A stretch of 64,000 nucleotides of DNA from Acidovorax sp. KKS102 (GTDB lineage: Bacteria; Pseudomonadota; Gammaproteobacteria; Burkholderiales; Burkholderiaceae_C), in the NCBI RefSeq assembly GCF_000302535.1, contig NC_018708.1, positions 1,612,001-1,676,000 of the forward strand, written 5' to 3'. The stretch's first letter is position 1. Each line of letters starts with the position of its first letter. The notes under the pieces are model-generated. The model was given only the letters and a program-made list of their open reading frames with translations, was not told the origin of the DNA and ran no database searches. The position numbers and the translations under genes were made by a program. Below are positions 1 through 9,601 of this stretch, piece after piece.

Positions 1-776
<776 letters not shown>

Positions 777-2081
777 TCAGAGTCGAAAAACGGTAAACCC
801 TGCCTGGGCCAGTTCGTCGCGGTCATACAGCGACTTGATGTCTGCCAGCACAGGGCTGACATGGCGGCAGTAAGCACGAAGTTGCTCGGCAGAAAGCGCT
901 CGGTAGCTAGTATGTCCAACCGCCACGATCAGTGCGTCTACAGGGTGGTGTTCGTCGATGGTTCCTAGCGCAATGTTGTATTCCAGTTGCACTTCTTGTG
1001 GGTTGGCAACGGGATCGGCAACCACCACGTCCATGCCCCAGATTTGCAGCTCGCGCACCAAATCGACGACCTTGCTGTTACGGATATCTGGGCAGTTTTC
1101 CTTAAAGGTGATCCCCAATACCCCGACTTTGCAGCGCGGTGCATCCATGCCCGCGCGCAGCATCATCTTGACCGTGCTGCGCGCTGCGTAGCCTGCCATG
1201 TTGTCGTTGATGCGACGGCCCGCCAGAATGATTTGCGGGTGGTAGCCTACCTGCTCGGCCTTGTGGGTGAGATAGTATGGGTCCACACCAATGCAGTGCC
1301 CACCTACCAGACCTGGTCGGAAAGGAACGAAATTCCATTTGCTACCAGCGGCTTCAAGGACCTCTAGCGTGTCGATGTCCAGCCGGTTGAACAATATTGA
1401 AAGTTCGTTCATCAAGGCAATGTTCAGATCACGCTGAGTGTTTTCTATGACTTTGGCAGCTTCTGCAACCCGGATGCTACGCGCTTGGTAAGTGCCTGCA
1501 GTGATGATGCGACGGTAGAGTTGATCAACAGCCTCCGCGGCTTCAGGTGTGCTGCCACTTGTGATCTTGCGGATGCGCGTTAGCGTATTGATCTTGTCGC
1601 CAGGATTCACGCGCTCTGGGCTATAGCCACAAAAAAAGTCATGGTTGAAGCGCAATCCGGAGGAGCCCTCCAGCACTGGTACACAGACATCTTCAGTGAC
1701 GCCTGGGTAGACCGTGGACTCATAGATCACCAGAGCACCCGGGCGCATGGCGTGCCCTATGGTTTGACTCGCTTTGATCAACGTCGACAAATCTGGGCGC
1801 TTGGCATCGTCCACAGGCGTGGGGACTGTCACGATGTAGATATTGCAGTCTTCTAGATCTTTGGGGTTTGAGCTGTATTGCAACTGCGTGGCAGCCTGTA
1901 TCTGCTGCGCGCTTGTTTCTTGCGTTCGGTCGTAACCTGATTGCAATTCAAGGATGCGTGGTTGGTGTATATCGAAACCGACAACGGGAAAATGCTTGCC
2001 AAACTCGACGGCCAGTGGCAGGCCAACATAACCAAGACCGATGATGGCAATTCGGGGTTTTGTTGCGATGGAGGTCAGCAT
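777..2081 (-). CDS. tviB: UDP-N-acetylhexosamine 6-dehydrogenase (TviB/WbpO type)
   Basis: Nucleotide-sugar dehydrogenase of the UDP-Glc/GDP-Man dehydrogenase family, 434 residues, usual length. It oxidises the C6 hydroxyl of UDP-GlcNAc or UDP-GalNAc to the uronic acid using two NAD+. Visible are the N-terminal Rossmann motif (IAIIGLGYVGLPLAVEFGK, residues about 11-29), the central VAEAAKVIENTQRDLNIAL helix, the catalytic cysteine in GGHCIGVDPYY (about residue 265) and the C-terminal UDP-binding domain with GITFKENCPDIRNSK. The wording resembles TviB/WbpO rather than the WbpA branch. The gene begins 28 bases from the end of the IS element and has no clear Shine-Dalgarno sequence, because it was probably coupled to wbpM before the insertion. 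With the wbpB-like gene it would feed an amino-uronic acid into surface polysaccharide. Confidence 0.9.
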   Translation of the reverse strand: MLTSIATKPRIAIIGLGYVGLPLAVEFGKHFPVVGFDIHQPRILELQSGYDRTQETSAQQIQAATQLQYSSNPKDLEDCNIYIVTVPTPVDDAKRPDLSTLIKASQTIGHAMRPGALVIYESTVYPGVTEDVCVPVLEGSSGLRFNHDFFCGYSPERVNPGDKINTLTRIRKITSGSTPEAAEAVDQLYRRIITAGTYQARSIRVAEAAKVIENTQRDLNIALMNELSILFNRLDIDTLEVLEAAGSKWNFVPFRPGLVGGHCIGVDPYYLTHKAEQVGYHPQIILAGRRINDNMAGYAARSTVKMMLRAGMDAPRCKVGVLGITFKENCPDIRNSKVVDLVRELQIWGMDVVVADPVANPQEVQLEYNIALGTIDEHHPVDALIVAVGHTSYRALSAEQLRAYCRHVSPVLADIKSLYDRDELAQAGFTVFRL

Positions 2082-2103
2082 GGTGTTTGCATTGGGTCTG
2101 GTT

Positions 2104-2109
2104 GATAGC
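2104..2109. repeat. Left target-site duplication of the IS element (GATAGC)
   Basis: GATAGC directly abuts the left terminal inverted repeat and is repeated at 3187-3192 at the other end. A 6-bp duplication fits the IS481 family, which makes short target duplications of variable length. Confidence 0.8.
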
Positions 2110-3186
2110 TGTCACATCCCGGACGATTGCATAGACTCCAAACGCTATCCACTCTTCATGGCGCGAGCGGTTCTAAAGGAGTTGATAGAGTCCTTGCAAT
2201 CCACCCAGGGAGTGAAGCCATGTTGATAGCCCTGCACAAGAACGCCCGCACCACGCCCGCCGTGCGCGCCGAGATCGCAGCCAGCAATGAACCAGCCAGC
2301 GTCCTGGCCCAGCGCTTTGGGATCACTGAGCAGACGGTCTACAAGTGGAAGAAGCGTTCCGTCTTTGCAGACCGCTCTCACACTGCCCACCACCTGCAGA
2401 CCGTGCTTACGCCAGCACAAGAAACAGTGGTGGTTCACTTGCGGCGTACCTTGCTGCTGCCTTTGGATGACCTGCTGGCCGTGACACGGGAGTTCATCTG
2501 TCCCCATGTCTCGCGCTCCGGGCTGGACAGGTGCTTGCGCCGCCATGGAGCGGGCAACCTCAATGCTCTAAAGCCCCAGCAGCCTGCGCTGGCCTACAAG
2601 ACCTTCAAGAGCTACGAGCCAGGCTACGTGCACATGGACGTGAAGTACCTGCCCCAGATGCAGGATGAGAGCAGCCGGCGCTACCTGTTCGTGGCTATCG
2701 ATAGGGCCACGCGTTGGGTGTTTGTGCAGCTCAAGTCCAACAAGACCGCCGCCAGTGCACAGGCCTTCCTCAAGGCGTTGCACAAGGCCTGTCCGATCAG
2801 GATCAACAAGCTGTTGACCGACAACGGCAAAGAGTTCACGGACCGTCTGTTTGCCAGCCGGGAACGCGAACCCAGCGGCAACCATGAATTCGATCAACTG
2901 TGCCAGGAGTTAGGCATCGAGCACCGACTGACCAAGCCCAGAACACCCAGAACCAACGGCATGGTGGAGCGATTTAACGGCCGCATTGCGGACGTTTTGA
3001 AGACCCACAGGTTCAACAGCCGCGAAGACATGGAGCAAACCCTGCTGCGCTATGTGGCCTTGTACAACCACCAGTTACCGCAGTCAGCGCTCAAGAGCAG
3101 TACGCCGATGCAGGCGATGAAAGAGTGGTACCAGACCCACCCGCACCTGTTTCACAAGCGACTATATGATCGTACGGGATGCGACA
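2110..3186 (+). mobile_element. IS481-like insertion sequence, 1077 bp
   Basis: A complete insertion sequence with one transposase gene. Its ends are imperfect inverted repeats: 2110-2134 on the left and the complement of 3162-3186 on the right match at 20 of 25 positions, and both begin TGTC.CATCCCG. The element is bounded by the direct repeat GATAGC (2104-2109 and 3187-3192). Boundaries were set from the paired repeats and the TGT...ACA termini typical of IS481 members. It sits in the polysaccharide operon in the opposite orientation, at the 3' end of the wbpM-like gene, and shifts the junction between wbpM and tviB. Confidence 0.9.
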
Positions 3187-3191
3187 GATAG
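2220..3191 (+). CDS. IS481-family transposase
   Basis: DDE transposase of 323 residues. The N-terminal helix-turn-helix is visible as LAQRFGITEQTVYKWKKR (about residues 25-42), and the rve integrase core shows the acidic triad in context: D in YVHMDVKYLPQ, D in KLLTDNGKEF, E in RTNGMVERFNGRI. The ATG at 2220 is chosen because GGGAG lies about 6 bases upstream and the conserved domain begins directly after it; a longer in-frame start at 2127 would lie inside the terminal repeat. The ORF runs through the right inverted repeat; its last sense codon straddles the element end and the TAG stop lies wholly in the target duplication. The gene looks intact. Confidence 0.92.
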   Translation: MLIALHKNARTTPAVRAEIAASNEPASVLAQRFGITEQTVYKWKKRSVFADRSHTAHHLQTVLTPAQETVVVHLRRTLLLPLDDLLAVTREFICPHVSRSGLDRCLRRHGAGNLNALKPQQPALAYKTFKSYEPGYVHMDVKYLPQMQDESSRRYLFVAIDRATRWVFVQLKSNKTAASAQAFLKALHKACPIRINKLLTDNGKEFTDRLFASREREPSGNHEFDQLCQELGIEHRLTKPRTPRTNGMVERFNGRIADVLKTHRFNSREDMEQTLLRYVALYNHQLPQSALKSSTPMQAMKEWYQTHPHLFHKRLYDRTGCDR

Positions 3192-5092
3192 CCACTCACC
3201 AGTAAAGAGAGCGAGCGCTTGAGTGCTGCTTCGTCATTCGCATTGGCGGCTTCTTGCAGCGGCTGCAAGGTGGCTCGCAACTCCGACCACTGGCAGAATT
3301 CCTCACGGGCTCGCCGGATGCGCGGATGCGCCGTAGCTAGGGGGTTATCACCAATCAGCAGTTCTTCGTACAGTTTTTCACCAGGGCGCAGTCCTGTGAA
3401 CTCTATGGCTATATCGCCCTGTGGGTGCTCTGCATCGCGCACTGTCAAGCCTGAAAGAGCTACCATGCGTCGCGCCACATCAAGGATACGAACGGGTTCT
3501 CCCATATCCAGAAGGAACAGATCACCGCCTTCCGCCATGGCTCCCGCCTGTAGCACAAGCTGTGCTGCCTCGGGAATGGTCATGAAATAGCGTGTCACTC
3601 CGGGATGGGTGACCGTCAGTGGGCCACCTGACGTGATCTGACGCCGGAACAGGGGAATCACGCTACCACTAGAGCCCAGTACATTTCCAAAGCGCACCAT
3701 GGAAAGGCGTGTGGGGCAGGACCATGGGACGGCTCGTTCTGGTAATACATCCTCGAACGGGGATACTCTGCTGGCGGCAATTGCTTGTAACACTTGCTCG
3801 GCCACGCGCTTGCTGGCTCCCATTATGTTGGTGGGACGCACAGCCTTATCAGTAGATACAAGCACAAAGTTTTGCGCTCCGTATTCAAGGGCTATTCGCA
3901 CCATGTTGAGCGTTCCAAAGACATTGTTGATCACACCTTCCCCTGCGTTGGCCTCCACCATGGGAACGTGCTTGTAGGCAGCCGCGTGGTAGATTGAATC
4001 AGGCCGGTGTTTGCGGCAGATGTCGGCAATGCGATGCGGGTTGACCACGCTGGTCAGCAGCGGCATCAGTTCGCAGGTGTGAGCGCCCTGATCCCGTAGC
4101 GCCTGCAGCTCGTGGTGGACCGCATACAGCGCATACTCGCTATGGTCTACGAGTAACAGCTTCGCAGGACCTTCGTTAACGATCTGACGGCACAATTCGC
4201 TCCCGATGCTGCCACCTGCTCCCGTGACAAGCACCACCTGACCTGTAAGACCGTTCCCAAGCAGGCCATGTTGGGCGGCGACGGGCTCGCGCCCCAGCAG
4301 ATCTTCAACGTCCAGCTCTTGGAAATCTGTCACGCTCACGCGACCACTGGCTAGGTCGGATAGACCTGGTAGTGTGCGGACGCGCACAGCTGAACGACCA
4401 AGGTTCTGAATGATTTGATGTCTTCGCTGGCGTGTGGTGCTGGGAAGCGCGAGTAGCACGTCAGTGATGTTGAGCTGTTCAATCAGCTCAGGCAGCTTGT
4501 TGGGAGTGCTAACGTGTACGCCGTTGATGGTGCTGCCCGTCTTTTTGGGGTCATCGTCCAAAAAGCCCATCAGCTGATACTGCCGCATGTTTTGCATGGC
4601 GGCTGCAGTTTGCGCGCCTGCGCTGCCGGCCCCATAAATCAGCAACCGATGAGTCGTATTGCGGGGCTTGCCAGCAAGCCAGAACCAGCCCAAGGCACGG
4701 CTGGAGCCCACCATTAGGAGCAAAATTATTGGTTGTAGTACGCCTACACTGCGCGGTACGCCCTCCCATTGCGCTATAAGCAAAATGCAGAAAAGTAGGG
4801 CTCCGTAGAGCGCGACGGCTTGTCCTGTGGTGATAAGCGCCGCAATTCCGGTATAACGAAAAATGGCTCGATACAAGCCAGCATGGATGAATATGGGCAG
4901 CGCCAATGCTGGCGCCAAGCCATAAACCAACCATTGCAGTCCCGTGGGCGAATGTGGTGTATCGAGCCGTAGACTGAAAGCCAGCCACATGGCAACAAGG
5001 CTCATGCACAGGTCCAAGCTCACCACAAAAAGCCGTTTGGTGGAACGCGGCCACGAGAGGATTGCGCTCAACATGGGGGTACTTGATGTCAT
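3152..5092 (-). CDS. wbpM: WbpM/CapD-like UDP-HexNAc 4,6-dehydratase with IS-altered C-terminus
   Basis: Membrane-bound nucleotide-sugar dehydratase, 646 residues. The first ~120 residues form about four transmembrane helices; a Rossmann domain with YGAGSAGAQ follows near residue 153; the catalytic short-chain dehydrogenase domain begins with TGAGGSIGSELCRQ near 292. Its active site reads STDKAVRPTNIMGASK, with Met in place of the usual Tyr of YxxxK, a hallmark of WbpM relatives. Such enzymes convert UDP-GlcNAc to the 4-keto-6-deoxy sugar used for O-antigen or capsule. The last 11 codons (3152-3184) lie inside the IS element. In the reconstructed uninterrupted site the protein would instead end after Gly-Tyr with QPDPMQTPC and its stop would overlap the tviB start. 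The core enzyme is complete, so activity may persist. Confidence 0.9.
   Translation of the reverse strand: MTSSTPMLSAILSWPRSTKRLFVVSLDLCMSLVAMWLAFSLRLDTPHSPTGLQWLVYGLAPALALPIFIHAGLYRAIFRYTGIAALITTGQAVALYGALLFCILLIAQWEGVPRSVGVLQPIILLLMVGSSRALGWFWLAGKPRNTTHRLLIYGAGSAGAQTAAAMQNMRQYQLMGFLDDDPKKTGSTINGVHVSTPNKLPELIEQLNITDVLLALPSTTRQRRHQIIQNLGRSAVRVRTLPGLSDLASGRVSVTDFQELDVEDLLGREPVAAQHGLLGNGLTGQVVLVTGAGGSIGSELCRQIVNEGPAKLLLVDHSEYALYAVHHELQALRDQGAHTCELMPLLTSVVNPHRIADICRKHRPDSIYHAAAYKHVPMVEANAGEGVINNVFGTLNMVRIALEYGAQNFVLVSTDKAVRPTNIMGASKRVAEQVLQAIAASRVSPFEDVLPERAVPWSCPTRLSMVRFGNVLGSSGSVIPLFRRQITSGGPLTVTHPGVTRYFMTIPEAAQLVLQAGAMAEGGDLFLLDMGEPVRILDVARRMVALSGLTVRDAEHPQGDIAIEFTGLRPGEKLYEELLIGDNPLATAHPRIRRAREEFCQWSELRATLQPLQEAANANDEAALKRSLSLLVSGYLSHPVRSYSRL
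3187..3192. repeat. Right target-site duplication of the IS element (GATAGC)
   Basis: Second copy of GATAGC, immediately after the right terminal repeat. It supplies the TAG stop (3189-3191) of the transposase ORF. Confidence 0.8.
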
Positions 5093-5135
5093 GACCGATG
5101 GCGTTGCTGACGCGTAAGCAAATGGCGCACGTTCA

Positions 5136-5774
5136 TCAGGACGGCGCTATCCCCGTCCGCTCCAGTACATCCCCCACCAATTCCAGACGCACCAGCGGAT
5201 TGTCCAGCTCCATCAACCGCTGTTTCAGCTCGAGGGGGACGGGCAGCAATTCACACCACCTGTTGGCTACCCAGCCGCAATCATCCAGTTGCGCTGCGGT
5301 AGGCGTTACCAAGTGGGGCATGCCCGGGTCGCGTACCTGGAGAGTGTTTAAAACCTGCGCCAATGCCGTTGACGCCTTTTTGAGGTCCTCTGGGACCGGT
5401 ACGGTCAGATCCCGTTCGATATGGCCTACGTCTGCTGTCCACAAACCGTGTGGCAAGTGGCGGCGCTGGGTGATCCGAAAACGCTGGCTACCACGGCATA
5501 GCACAGTGATCAGTCCAGGCTGTGGTGTTTCCAGTTGCTCGATGACGGCGAGGGTGCCGATGTCGTTGAAGCGTTCCTCCGGTGCGCCAGCTTGGCGTAC
5601 TTCCTGTCCCTGGGTGAGAGAGACGACGCCAAATGGTGCGCCTGCTTGGTGGCACTTGCGCACCATGTCCAGGTAGCGCACCTCAAACACCCGCAGCGCC
5701 AGCACCCCGTCCGGGAACAGGACGGAGCCCAGGGGGAAAAGCGGCAGGGACGACAAGGTGAGGGGTGGGGTCAT
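5136..5774 (-). CDS. LON substrate-binding domain protein
   Basis: Stand-alone LON N-terminal (substrate-binding, PUA-like) domain protein, 212 residues, with no ATPase or protease domain. The conserved opening LPLFPLGSVLFPDGVLALRV and the motif FEVRYLDMVRKC are visible near the N-terminus. The role of free-standing LON domains is not settled; protein-quality control or a RNA/protein-binding function is possible. The ATG at 5774 is used because the conserved domain starts just after it; further in-frame starts up to 5855 would overlap the divergent yggT start. The stop lies 43 bases before wbpM on the same strand, so the two may share a transcript. Confidence 0.82.
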   Translation of the reverse strand: MTPPLTLSSLPLFPLGSVLFPDGVLALRVFEVRYLDMVRKCHQAGAPFGVVSLTQGQEVRQAGAPEERFNDIGTLAVIEQLETPQPGLITVLCRGSQRFRITQRRHLPHGLWTADVGHIERDLTVPVPEDLKKASTALAQVLNTLQVRDPGMPHLVTPTAAQLDDCGWVANRWCELLPVPLELKQRLMELDNPLVRLELVGDVLERTGIAPS

Positions 5775-5853
5775 GGGCGCGCGGGTGCCTTGGCCCGCTA
5801 TCATCCCATGACACTGTCGGCTTTTGCTGCGCACCACTGCTTTTGTCTCATCC

Positions 5854-6405
5854 ATGCTCTATCAGATCGCCTCTTTCCTGCTTGATGTTGTTGGCGGCTT
5901 GCTGACCGGGGCCTGCCTCTTGCGGCTGTACATGCAGTGGCAGCGGGTGCCGTTTTCCAACCCCGTTGGTGGGTTGGTGTTTGCATTGACCGACTGGCTG
6001 ATCATGCCGCTGCGCCGGGTGATACCACCGGCGGGGCGTTGGGATGTGTCCAGCCTGGTGGCAGCGATGCTCGTGCAACTGGTGCAGTACGCGTTGTTGA
6101 CGTTGCTGCTGGGAGCTGGCTCGGCGTGGGCATGGTTGCCCTGGCTGGCCTTGTTCGGTCTGCTGCGCGTGGCGGTCTCGGGGCTGATCGGCCTGCTGAT
6201 CGTCTATGCGGTCCTGTCCTGGATACAAGGCGGTCGTTCGCCGCTGGCCGATGTGATTGCACGGCTGTGCGAGCCCGTGTTGCGACCATTTCGCCGGGTG
6301 ATTCCGCTGATGGGCGGCTTTGATCTGTCACCCTTGGTGGCGCTGGTGGTGCTGCAGGTCGCGATGATCGTTTTGGGCCATTTGCAGGCCAGTGTGATGC
6401 GTTGA
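5854..6405 (+). CDS. YggT family membrane protein
   Basis: Integral membrane protein of 183 residues made of two YGGT repeats, each a pair of hydrophobic helices around a proline/arginine-rich motif: MPLRRVIPPAG (about residue 50) and LRPFRRVIPLMGGFDLSPL (about 150). Members are linked to osmotic or ion homeostasis and, in some bacteria, division; the biochemical role is not known. The ATG at 5854 begins MLYQIASFLLDVV, the usual first helix; an upstream start at 5824 would add ten unconserved residues. It is divergent from the LON-domain gene and convergent with accD. Confidence 0.85.
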   Translation: MLYQIASFLLDVVGGLLTGACLLRLYMQWQRVPFSNPVGGLVFALTDWLIMPLRRVIPPAGRWDVSSLVAAMLVQLVQYALLTLLLGAGSAWAWLPWLALFGLLRVAVSGLIGLLIVYAVLSWIQGGRSPLADVIARLCEPVLRPFRRVIPLMGGFDLSPLVALVVLQVAMIVLGHLQASVMR

Positions 6406-6428
6406 GGCACCAAAACGGCCCAATGCGC

Positions 6429-6472
6429 CAGGCGCATATGACTTAATTGCTATTGAAAATATAGCATTGGTG
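6429..6472. repeat. Dispersed palindromic repeat, partial copy (after yggT)
   Basis: GCGCATATGA followed by ATTGCTATTG and ATATAGC. It resembles the right half of the fuller copy at 28884-28940. It lies between the convergent yggT and accD genes. Confidence 0.45.
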
Positions 6473-6488
6473 GTGGGGGATAGGCCCG

Positions 6489-6514
6489 ACCCAGTCCCTT
6501 CCCAGGGACTGGGT
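6489..6514. terminator. Stem-loop between convergent yggT and accD
   Basis: Perfect 11-bp inverted repeat ACCCAGTCCCT / AGGGACTGGGT with a 4-base loop, starting 6 bases after the accD stop on the minus strand and 83 bases after yggT. There is no strong T-run on either side (only GTTATT on the plus side), so termination efficiency is uncertain. Confidence 0.55.
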
Positions 6515-6519
6515 GTTAT

Positions 6520-7392
6520 TCACATCACCGCGTCGGCGGGCAGTCGTTGCAGCATGGCCAGGCTGCTGGCGACGGTGTTGCGCAGCTCGCGGCGGTCGCA
6601 GATGAAGTCCACGGCGCCCTTGGTCTGCAGGAATTCGGCACGCTGAAAGCCCTCAGGCAGGGTCACGCGCACGGTGGATTCGATCACTCGGGGGCCGGCA
6701 AAGCCGATCAAGGCCTTGGGCTCGGCAATCACGATGTCGCCCACGAAGGCAAAGCCGGCGCTCACGCCGCCCATGGTCGGGTCGGTCAGCACGCTAATGT
6801 AGGGCAGGCCCTTCTTGGCCAAGCGGGTGAGGGCCGCGTTGGTCTTGGCCATCTGCATGAGAGACAGCAGGCCTTCCTGCATGCGCGCACCGCCGGTGGC
6901 GGTGAAGCAGATAAAGGGCACCTTCTGCTCGATGGCGGTTTCCACGCCGCGCACAAAGCGCTCGCCCACCACGGACCCCATGGAGCCGCCCATGAAGTCG
7001 AACTCGAAGCAGGCGGCGACCACGTTGATGCTCTTGACCGCGCCGCCCATGACGATGAGAGCGTCAGTCTCGCCAGTGTTCTCCAGGGCTTCCTTCAGGC
7101 GCTCGGGGTACTTGCGGCTGTCCTTGAACTTGAGGGCATCCACAGGCAGCACTTCCTGGCCGATTTCGTAGCGGCCTTCGGCGTCCAGAAAGGCGTCCAG
7201 GCGGGCGCGCGCGCCAATGCGGTGGTGGTGGCTGCAATGGGGGCAGACATTCTGGTTGTGTTCCAGATCCGCCTTGTAGAGCACCGTTTCGCAGCTCGGG
7301 CACTTGATCCAGAGGCCTTCGGGCACCTGGCGGCGCTCGGTGGGGTCGGTTTGCTGGATTTTGGCGGGCAGAAGTTTTTCGAGCCAGGACAT
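6520..7392 (-). CDS. accD: Acetyl-CoA carboxylase carboxyltransferase beta subunit
   Basis: Beta subunit of the acetyl-CoA carboxylase carboxyltransferase, which with AccA moves the carboxyl group from biotin-BCCP to acetyl-CoA to make malonyl-CoA for fatty-acid synthesis. 290 residues. The N-terminal zinc ribbon is visible as CPSC (about 28-31) and CPHC (about 47-50), and the crotonase-fold core carries [12 protein letters not shown] and [11 protein letters not shown]. The ATG at 7392 is preceded by GAAGAGGAGAAC, a good ribosome-binding site. It is the last gene of the truA-trpF-trpB-trpA-accD series, 115 bases after trpA. Confidence 0.97.
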   Translation of the reverse strand: MSWLEKLLPAKIQQTDPTERRQVPEGLWIKCPSCETVLYKADLEHNQNVCPHCSHHHRIGARARLDAFLDAEGRYEIGQEVLPVDALKFKDSRKYPERLKEALENTGETDALIVMGGAVKSINVVAACFEFDFMGGSMGSVVGERFVRGVETAIEQKVPFICFTATGGARMQEGLLSLMQMAKTNAALTRLAKKGLPYISVLTDPTMGGVSAGFAFVGDIVIAEPKALIGFAGPRVIESTVRVTLPEGFQRAEFLQTKGAVDFICDRRELRNTVASSLAMLQRLPADAVM

Positions 7393-7468
7393 GGTGTTCT
7401 CCTCTTCAGTGGCGCGACTTGCTACAAAGCCCGTAGGCGTTTGCGGGGCAGGCCGGGTGTGAATCTGT

Positions 7469-7492
7469 CGGCGCACCCCGCAGGATGCGCCG
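7469..7492. other. Small hairpin between trpA and accD
   Basis: Inverted repeat CGGCGCA / TGCGCCG with a 10-base loop, 16 bases after the trpA stop on the minus strand. No T-run follows, so it is more likely an mRNA processing or stability structure than a terminator. Weak evidence. Confidence 0.3.
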
Positions 7493-7507
7493 GGCTGCAT
7501 TATGCGA

Positions 7508-8317
7508 CTAGGCGTCCAGGGCCTTGCGGATGCCGCGCAGGAAGTCGATGGTCAGGGGCACCACCTTGGCGTGCTCCTGGTCTTCAATCAACTGGATGAT
7601 GCGGCTGCCGATGACCACGGCATCGGCCACCTTGCCGATGGCCTGGGCGGTGGCGGCGTCGCGGATGCCGAAGCCCACACCCACCGGGATGGTCACGTGC
7701 TGGCGAATACGGGGCAGCATCTGCTCCACGGCCGCCGTGTCCAGCGCGCCTGAGCCGGTCACGCCCTTGAGCGATACGTAATACACATAGCCGCTGGCCA
7801 CACGCGCCACCTGGGCCATGCGCTCATTCGTGCTGGTGGGGGCCAGCAGGAAGATCAGGTCCATGCCGTGCGCGCGCAGGCTGGCGGCAAAGGCTTCGCA
7901 TTCTTCGGGCGGGTAGTCCACGATGAGCACGCCGTCCACGCCCGCAGCGGCAGAGTCGCGCACAAACGCGCCATCACCGTGCTTCTGGTCGTAGCGTTCC
8001 ACAGGGTTGGCATAGCCCATCAACACCACTGGCGTGGTGCTGTTGCGCTTGCGGAACTCACGCACATGGTCGAGCACCTGCACCATGCCAATGCCCAGGC
8101 TGAGGGCTTTTTCACCCGCCTTCTGGATCACCGGGCCGTCGGCCATGGGGTCGGAAAAGGGCACGCCCAGCTCGATCACGTCGGCACCGGCCTCGACCAT
8201 GCCGTGCATGAGCGCGGGGGTGATGTCGGCAAACGGGAAACCGGCGGTCACATAAGGAATCAGCGCCTTGCGGCCCTGGGCTTGCAGGGCAGAAAAGGTG
8301 GATGCGATACGGCTCAT
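7508..8317 (-). CDS. trpA: Tryptophan synthase alpha subunit
   Basis: Alpha subunit of tryptophan synthase; cleaves indole-3-glycerol phosphate to indole, which is channelled to TrpB. 269 residues, normal length. The TIM-barrel catalytic residues are visible: Glu in [12 protein letters not shown] and Asp in PMADGPVIQ (about residues 49 and 60), with the phosphate-binding GVGFGIRD near 212. Its ATG directly follows the trpB stop (TAAATG), so translation is coupled. Confidence 0.98.
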   Translation of the reverse strand: MSRIASTFSALQAQGRKALIPYVTAGFPFADITPALMHGMVEAGADVIELGVPFSDPMADGPVIQKAGEKALSLGIGMVQVLDHVREFRKRNSTTPVVLMGYANPVERYDQKHGDGAFVRDSAAAGVDGVLIVDYPPEECEAFAASLRAHGMDLIFLLAPTSTNERMAQVARVASGYVYYVSLKGVTGSGALDTAAVEQMLPRIRQHVTIPVGVGFGIRDAATAQAIGKVADAVVIGSRIIQLIEDQEHAKVVPLTIDFLRGIRKALDA

Positions 8318-9601
8318 TTATTTCACCACCTTGATGGGTTGCTCGCCGCCCTTGACGGACTGCCCCTGGCAGCTGGGTCGGCAGTAAAAGTCGGCGCCGC
8401 TCAGGTCGGCCACCGTGCCGATGTCCTTATCGCCCCGGCCCGAGAGGTTGACCAGGATCGACTGGTCTGGGCGCATGGTTTTGGCCAGCTTCATGGCATA
8501 GGCCACGGCGTGGCTGGATTCGAGCGCAGGGATGATGCCCTCGGTGCGGCACAGGTAGTGGAAGGCGTCCAGCGCTTCCTGGTCGGTGATGCCGACGTAC
8601 TCCGCGCGGCCGATCTCCTGCAACCAGGCGTGCTCGGGGCCTACGCCGGGGTAGTCCAGGCCCGCGCTGATGCTGTGGGTTTCGGTGATCTGGCCGTTGT
8701 CATCCTGCAAGATGAAGGTGCGGTTGCCGTGCAGCACGCCCGCGCTGCCTTTTTGCAGCGATGCGGAGTGCTTGCCCGACTCCAGGCCTTCACCCGCAGC
8801 TTCCACGCCAATCAGGCGCGTTTTCTCGAACGGGATATAGGGGTGGAAGATACCCATGGCATTGCTGCCGCCGCCCACGCAGGCGATGACGGCATCGGGT
8901 TGCTGGCCCAGCACCTTTTGCTCGGTCAGCATAGCAGGCATTTGCTCAATGCATTCCTTGCCGATCACGCTCTGGAAGTCGCGCACCATCATGGGGTAGG
9001 GGTGTGGGCCCGCCACGGTGCCGATGATGTAGAAGGTGTTGTCCACATTCGCTACCCAGTCGCGCATGGCGTCGTTCAGTGCGTCTTTCAGAGTCTTGCT
9101 GCCGGACTCCACGGGCACCACCGTGGCGCCCAGGAGCTTCATGCGGTACACGTTGGGGCTCTGGCGCTTCACGTCTTCGGCGCCCATGTACACCACGCAT
9201 TCCAGGCCGTAGCGGGCGCAGATGGTGGCCGTGGCCACGCCGTGCTGGCCCGCGCCGGTTTCTGCAATCACACGGGGCTTGCCCATGCGCTTGGCCAGCA
9301 TGGCCTGGCCGATCACGTTGTTGATCTTGTGCGCGCCGGTGTGGTTCAGGTCTTCGCGCTTGAGGTAGATCTGCGCGCCGCCCATTTCGCGGCTGGTGCG
9401 CGCCGCATGGTAGATGGGAGACGGGCGGCCAACGAAGTGCTTGAGTTCGTACTGGAATTCGGCCAGAAACTCCGGGTCGTTCTGGTAGCGCGCGTAGGCC
9501 TCGCGCAGTTCCTGGATGGCGTGGGTCAGGGTTTCGCTGACGAAGCTGCCGCCGTAGGGGCCGAAATGGCCGGAGGCATCAGGTTGCTGATAGGAATTCA
9601 T
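8318..9601 (-). CDS. trpB: Tryptophan synthase beta subunit
   Basis: PLP-dependent beta subunit that joins indole and serine to form tryptophan. 427 residues. The PLP lysine lies in [15 protein letters not shown] (about residue 110), the phosphate-binding loop in [12 protein letters not shown] and the C-terminal SGRGDKD motif are present. The ATG at 9601 begins MNSYQQPD, matching the conserved N-terminal region; two upstream in-frame starts would add 8-15 residues. The start lies 23 bases inside the trpF coding region, an overlap that suggests coupling. Confidence 0.97.
   Translation of the reverse strand: MNSYQQPDASGHFGPYGGSFVSETLTHAIQELREAYARYQNDPEFLAEFQYELKHFVGRPSPIYHAARTSREMGGAQIYLKREDLNHTGAHKINNVIGQAMLAKRMGKPRVIAETGAGQHGVATATICARYGLECVVYMGAEDVKRQSPNVYRMKLLGATVVPVESGSKTLKDALNDAMRDWVANVDNTFYIIGTVAGPHPYPMMVRDFQSVIGKECIEQMPAMLTEQKVLGQQPDAVIACVGGGSNAMGIFHPYIPFEKTRLIGVEAAGEGLESGKHSASLQKGSAGVLHGNRTFILQDDNGQITETHSISAGLDYPGVGPEHAWLQEIGRAEYVGITDQEALDAFHYLCRTEGIIPALESSHAVAYAMKLAKTMRPDQSILVNLSGRGDKDIGTVADLSGADFYCRPSCQGQSVKGGEQPIKVVK

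Noticed and set aside
2127..2219. N-terminal extension of the transposase from 2127
   Set aside because: The codon at 2127 lies inside the left inverted repeat and the added residues show no conserved features; the ATG at 2220 has a ribosome site.
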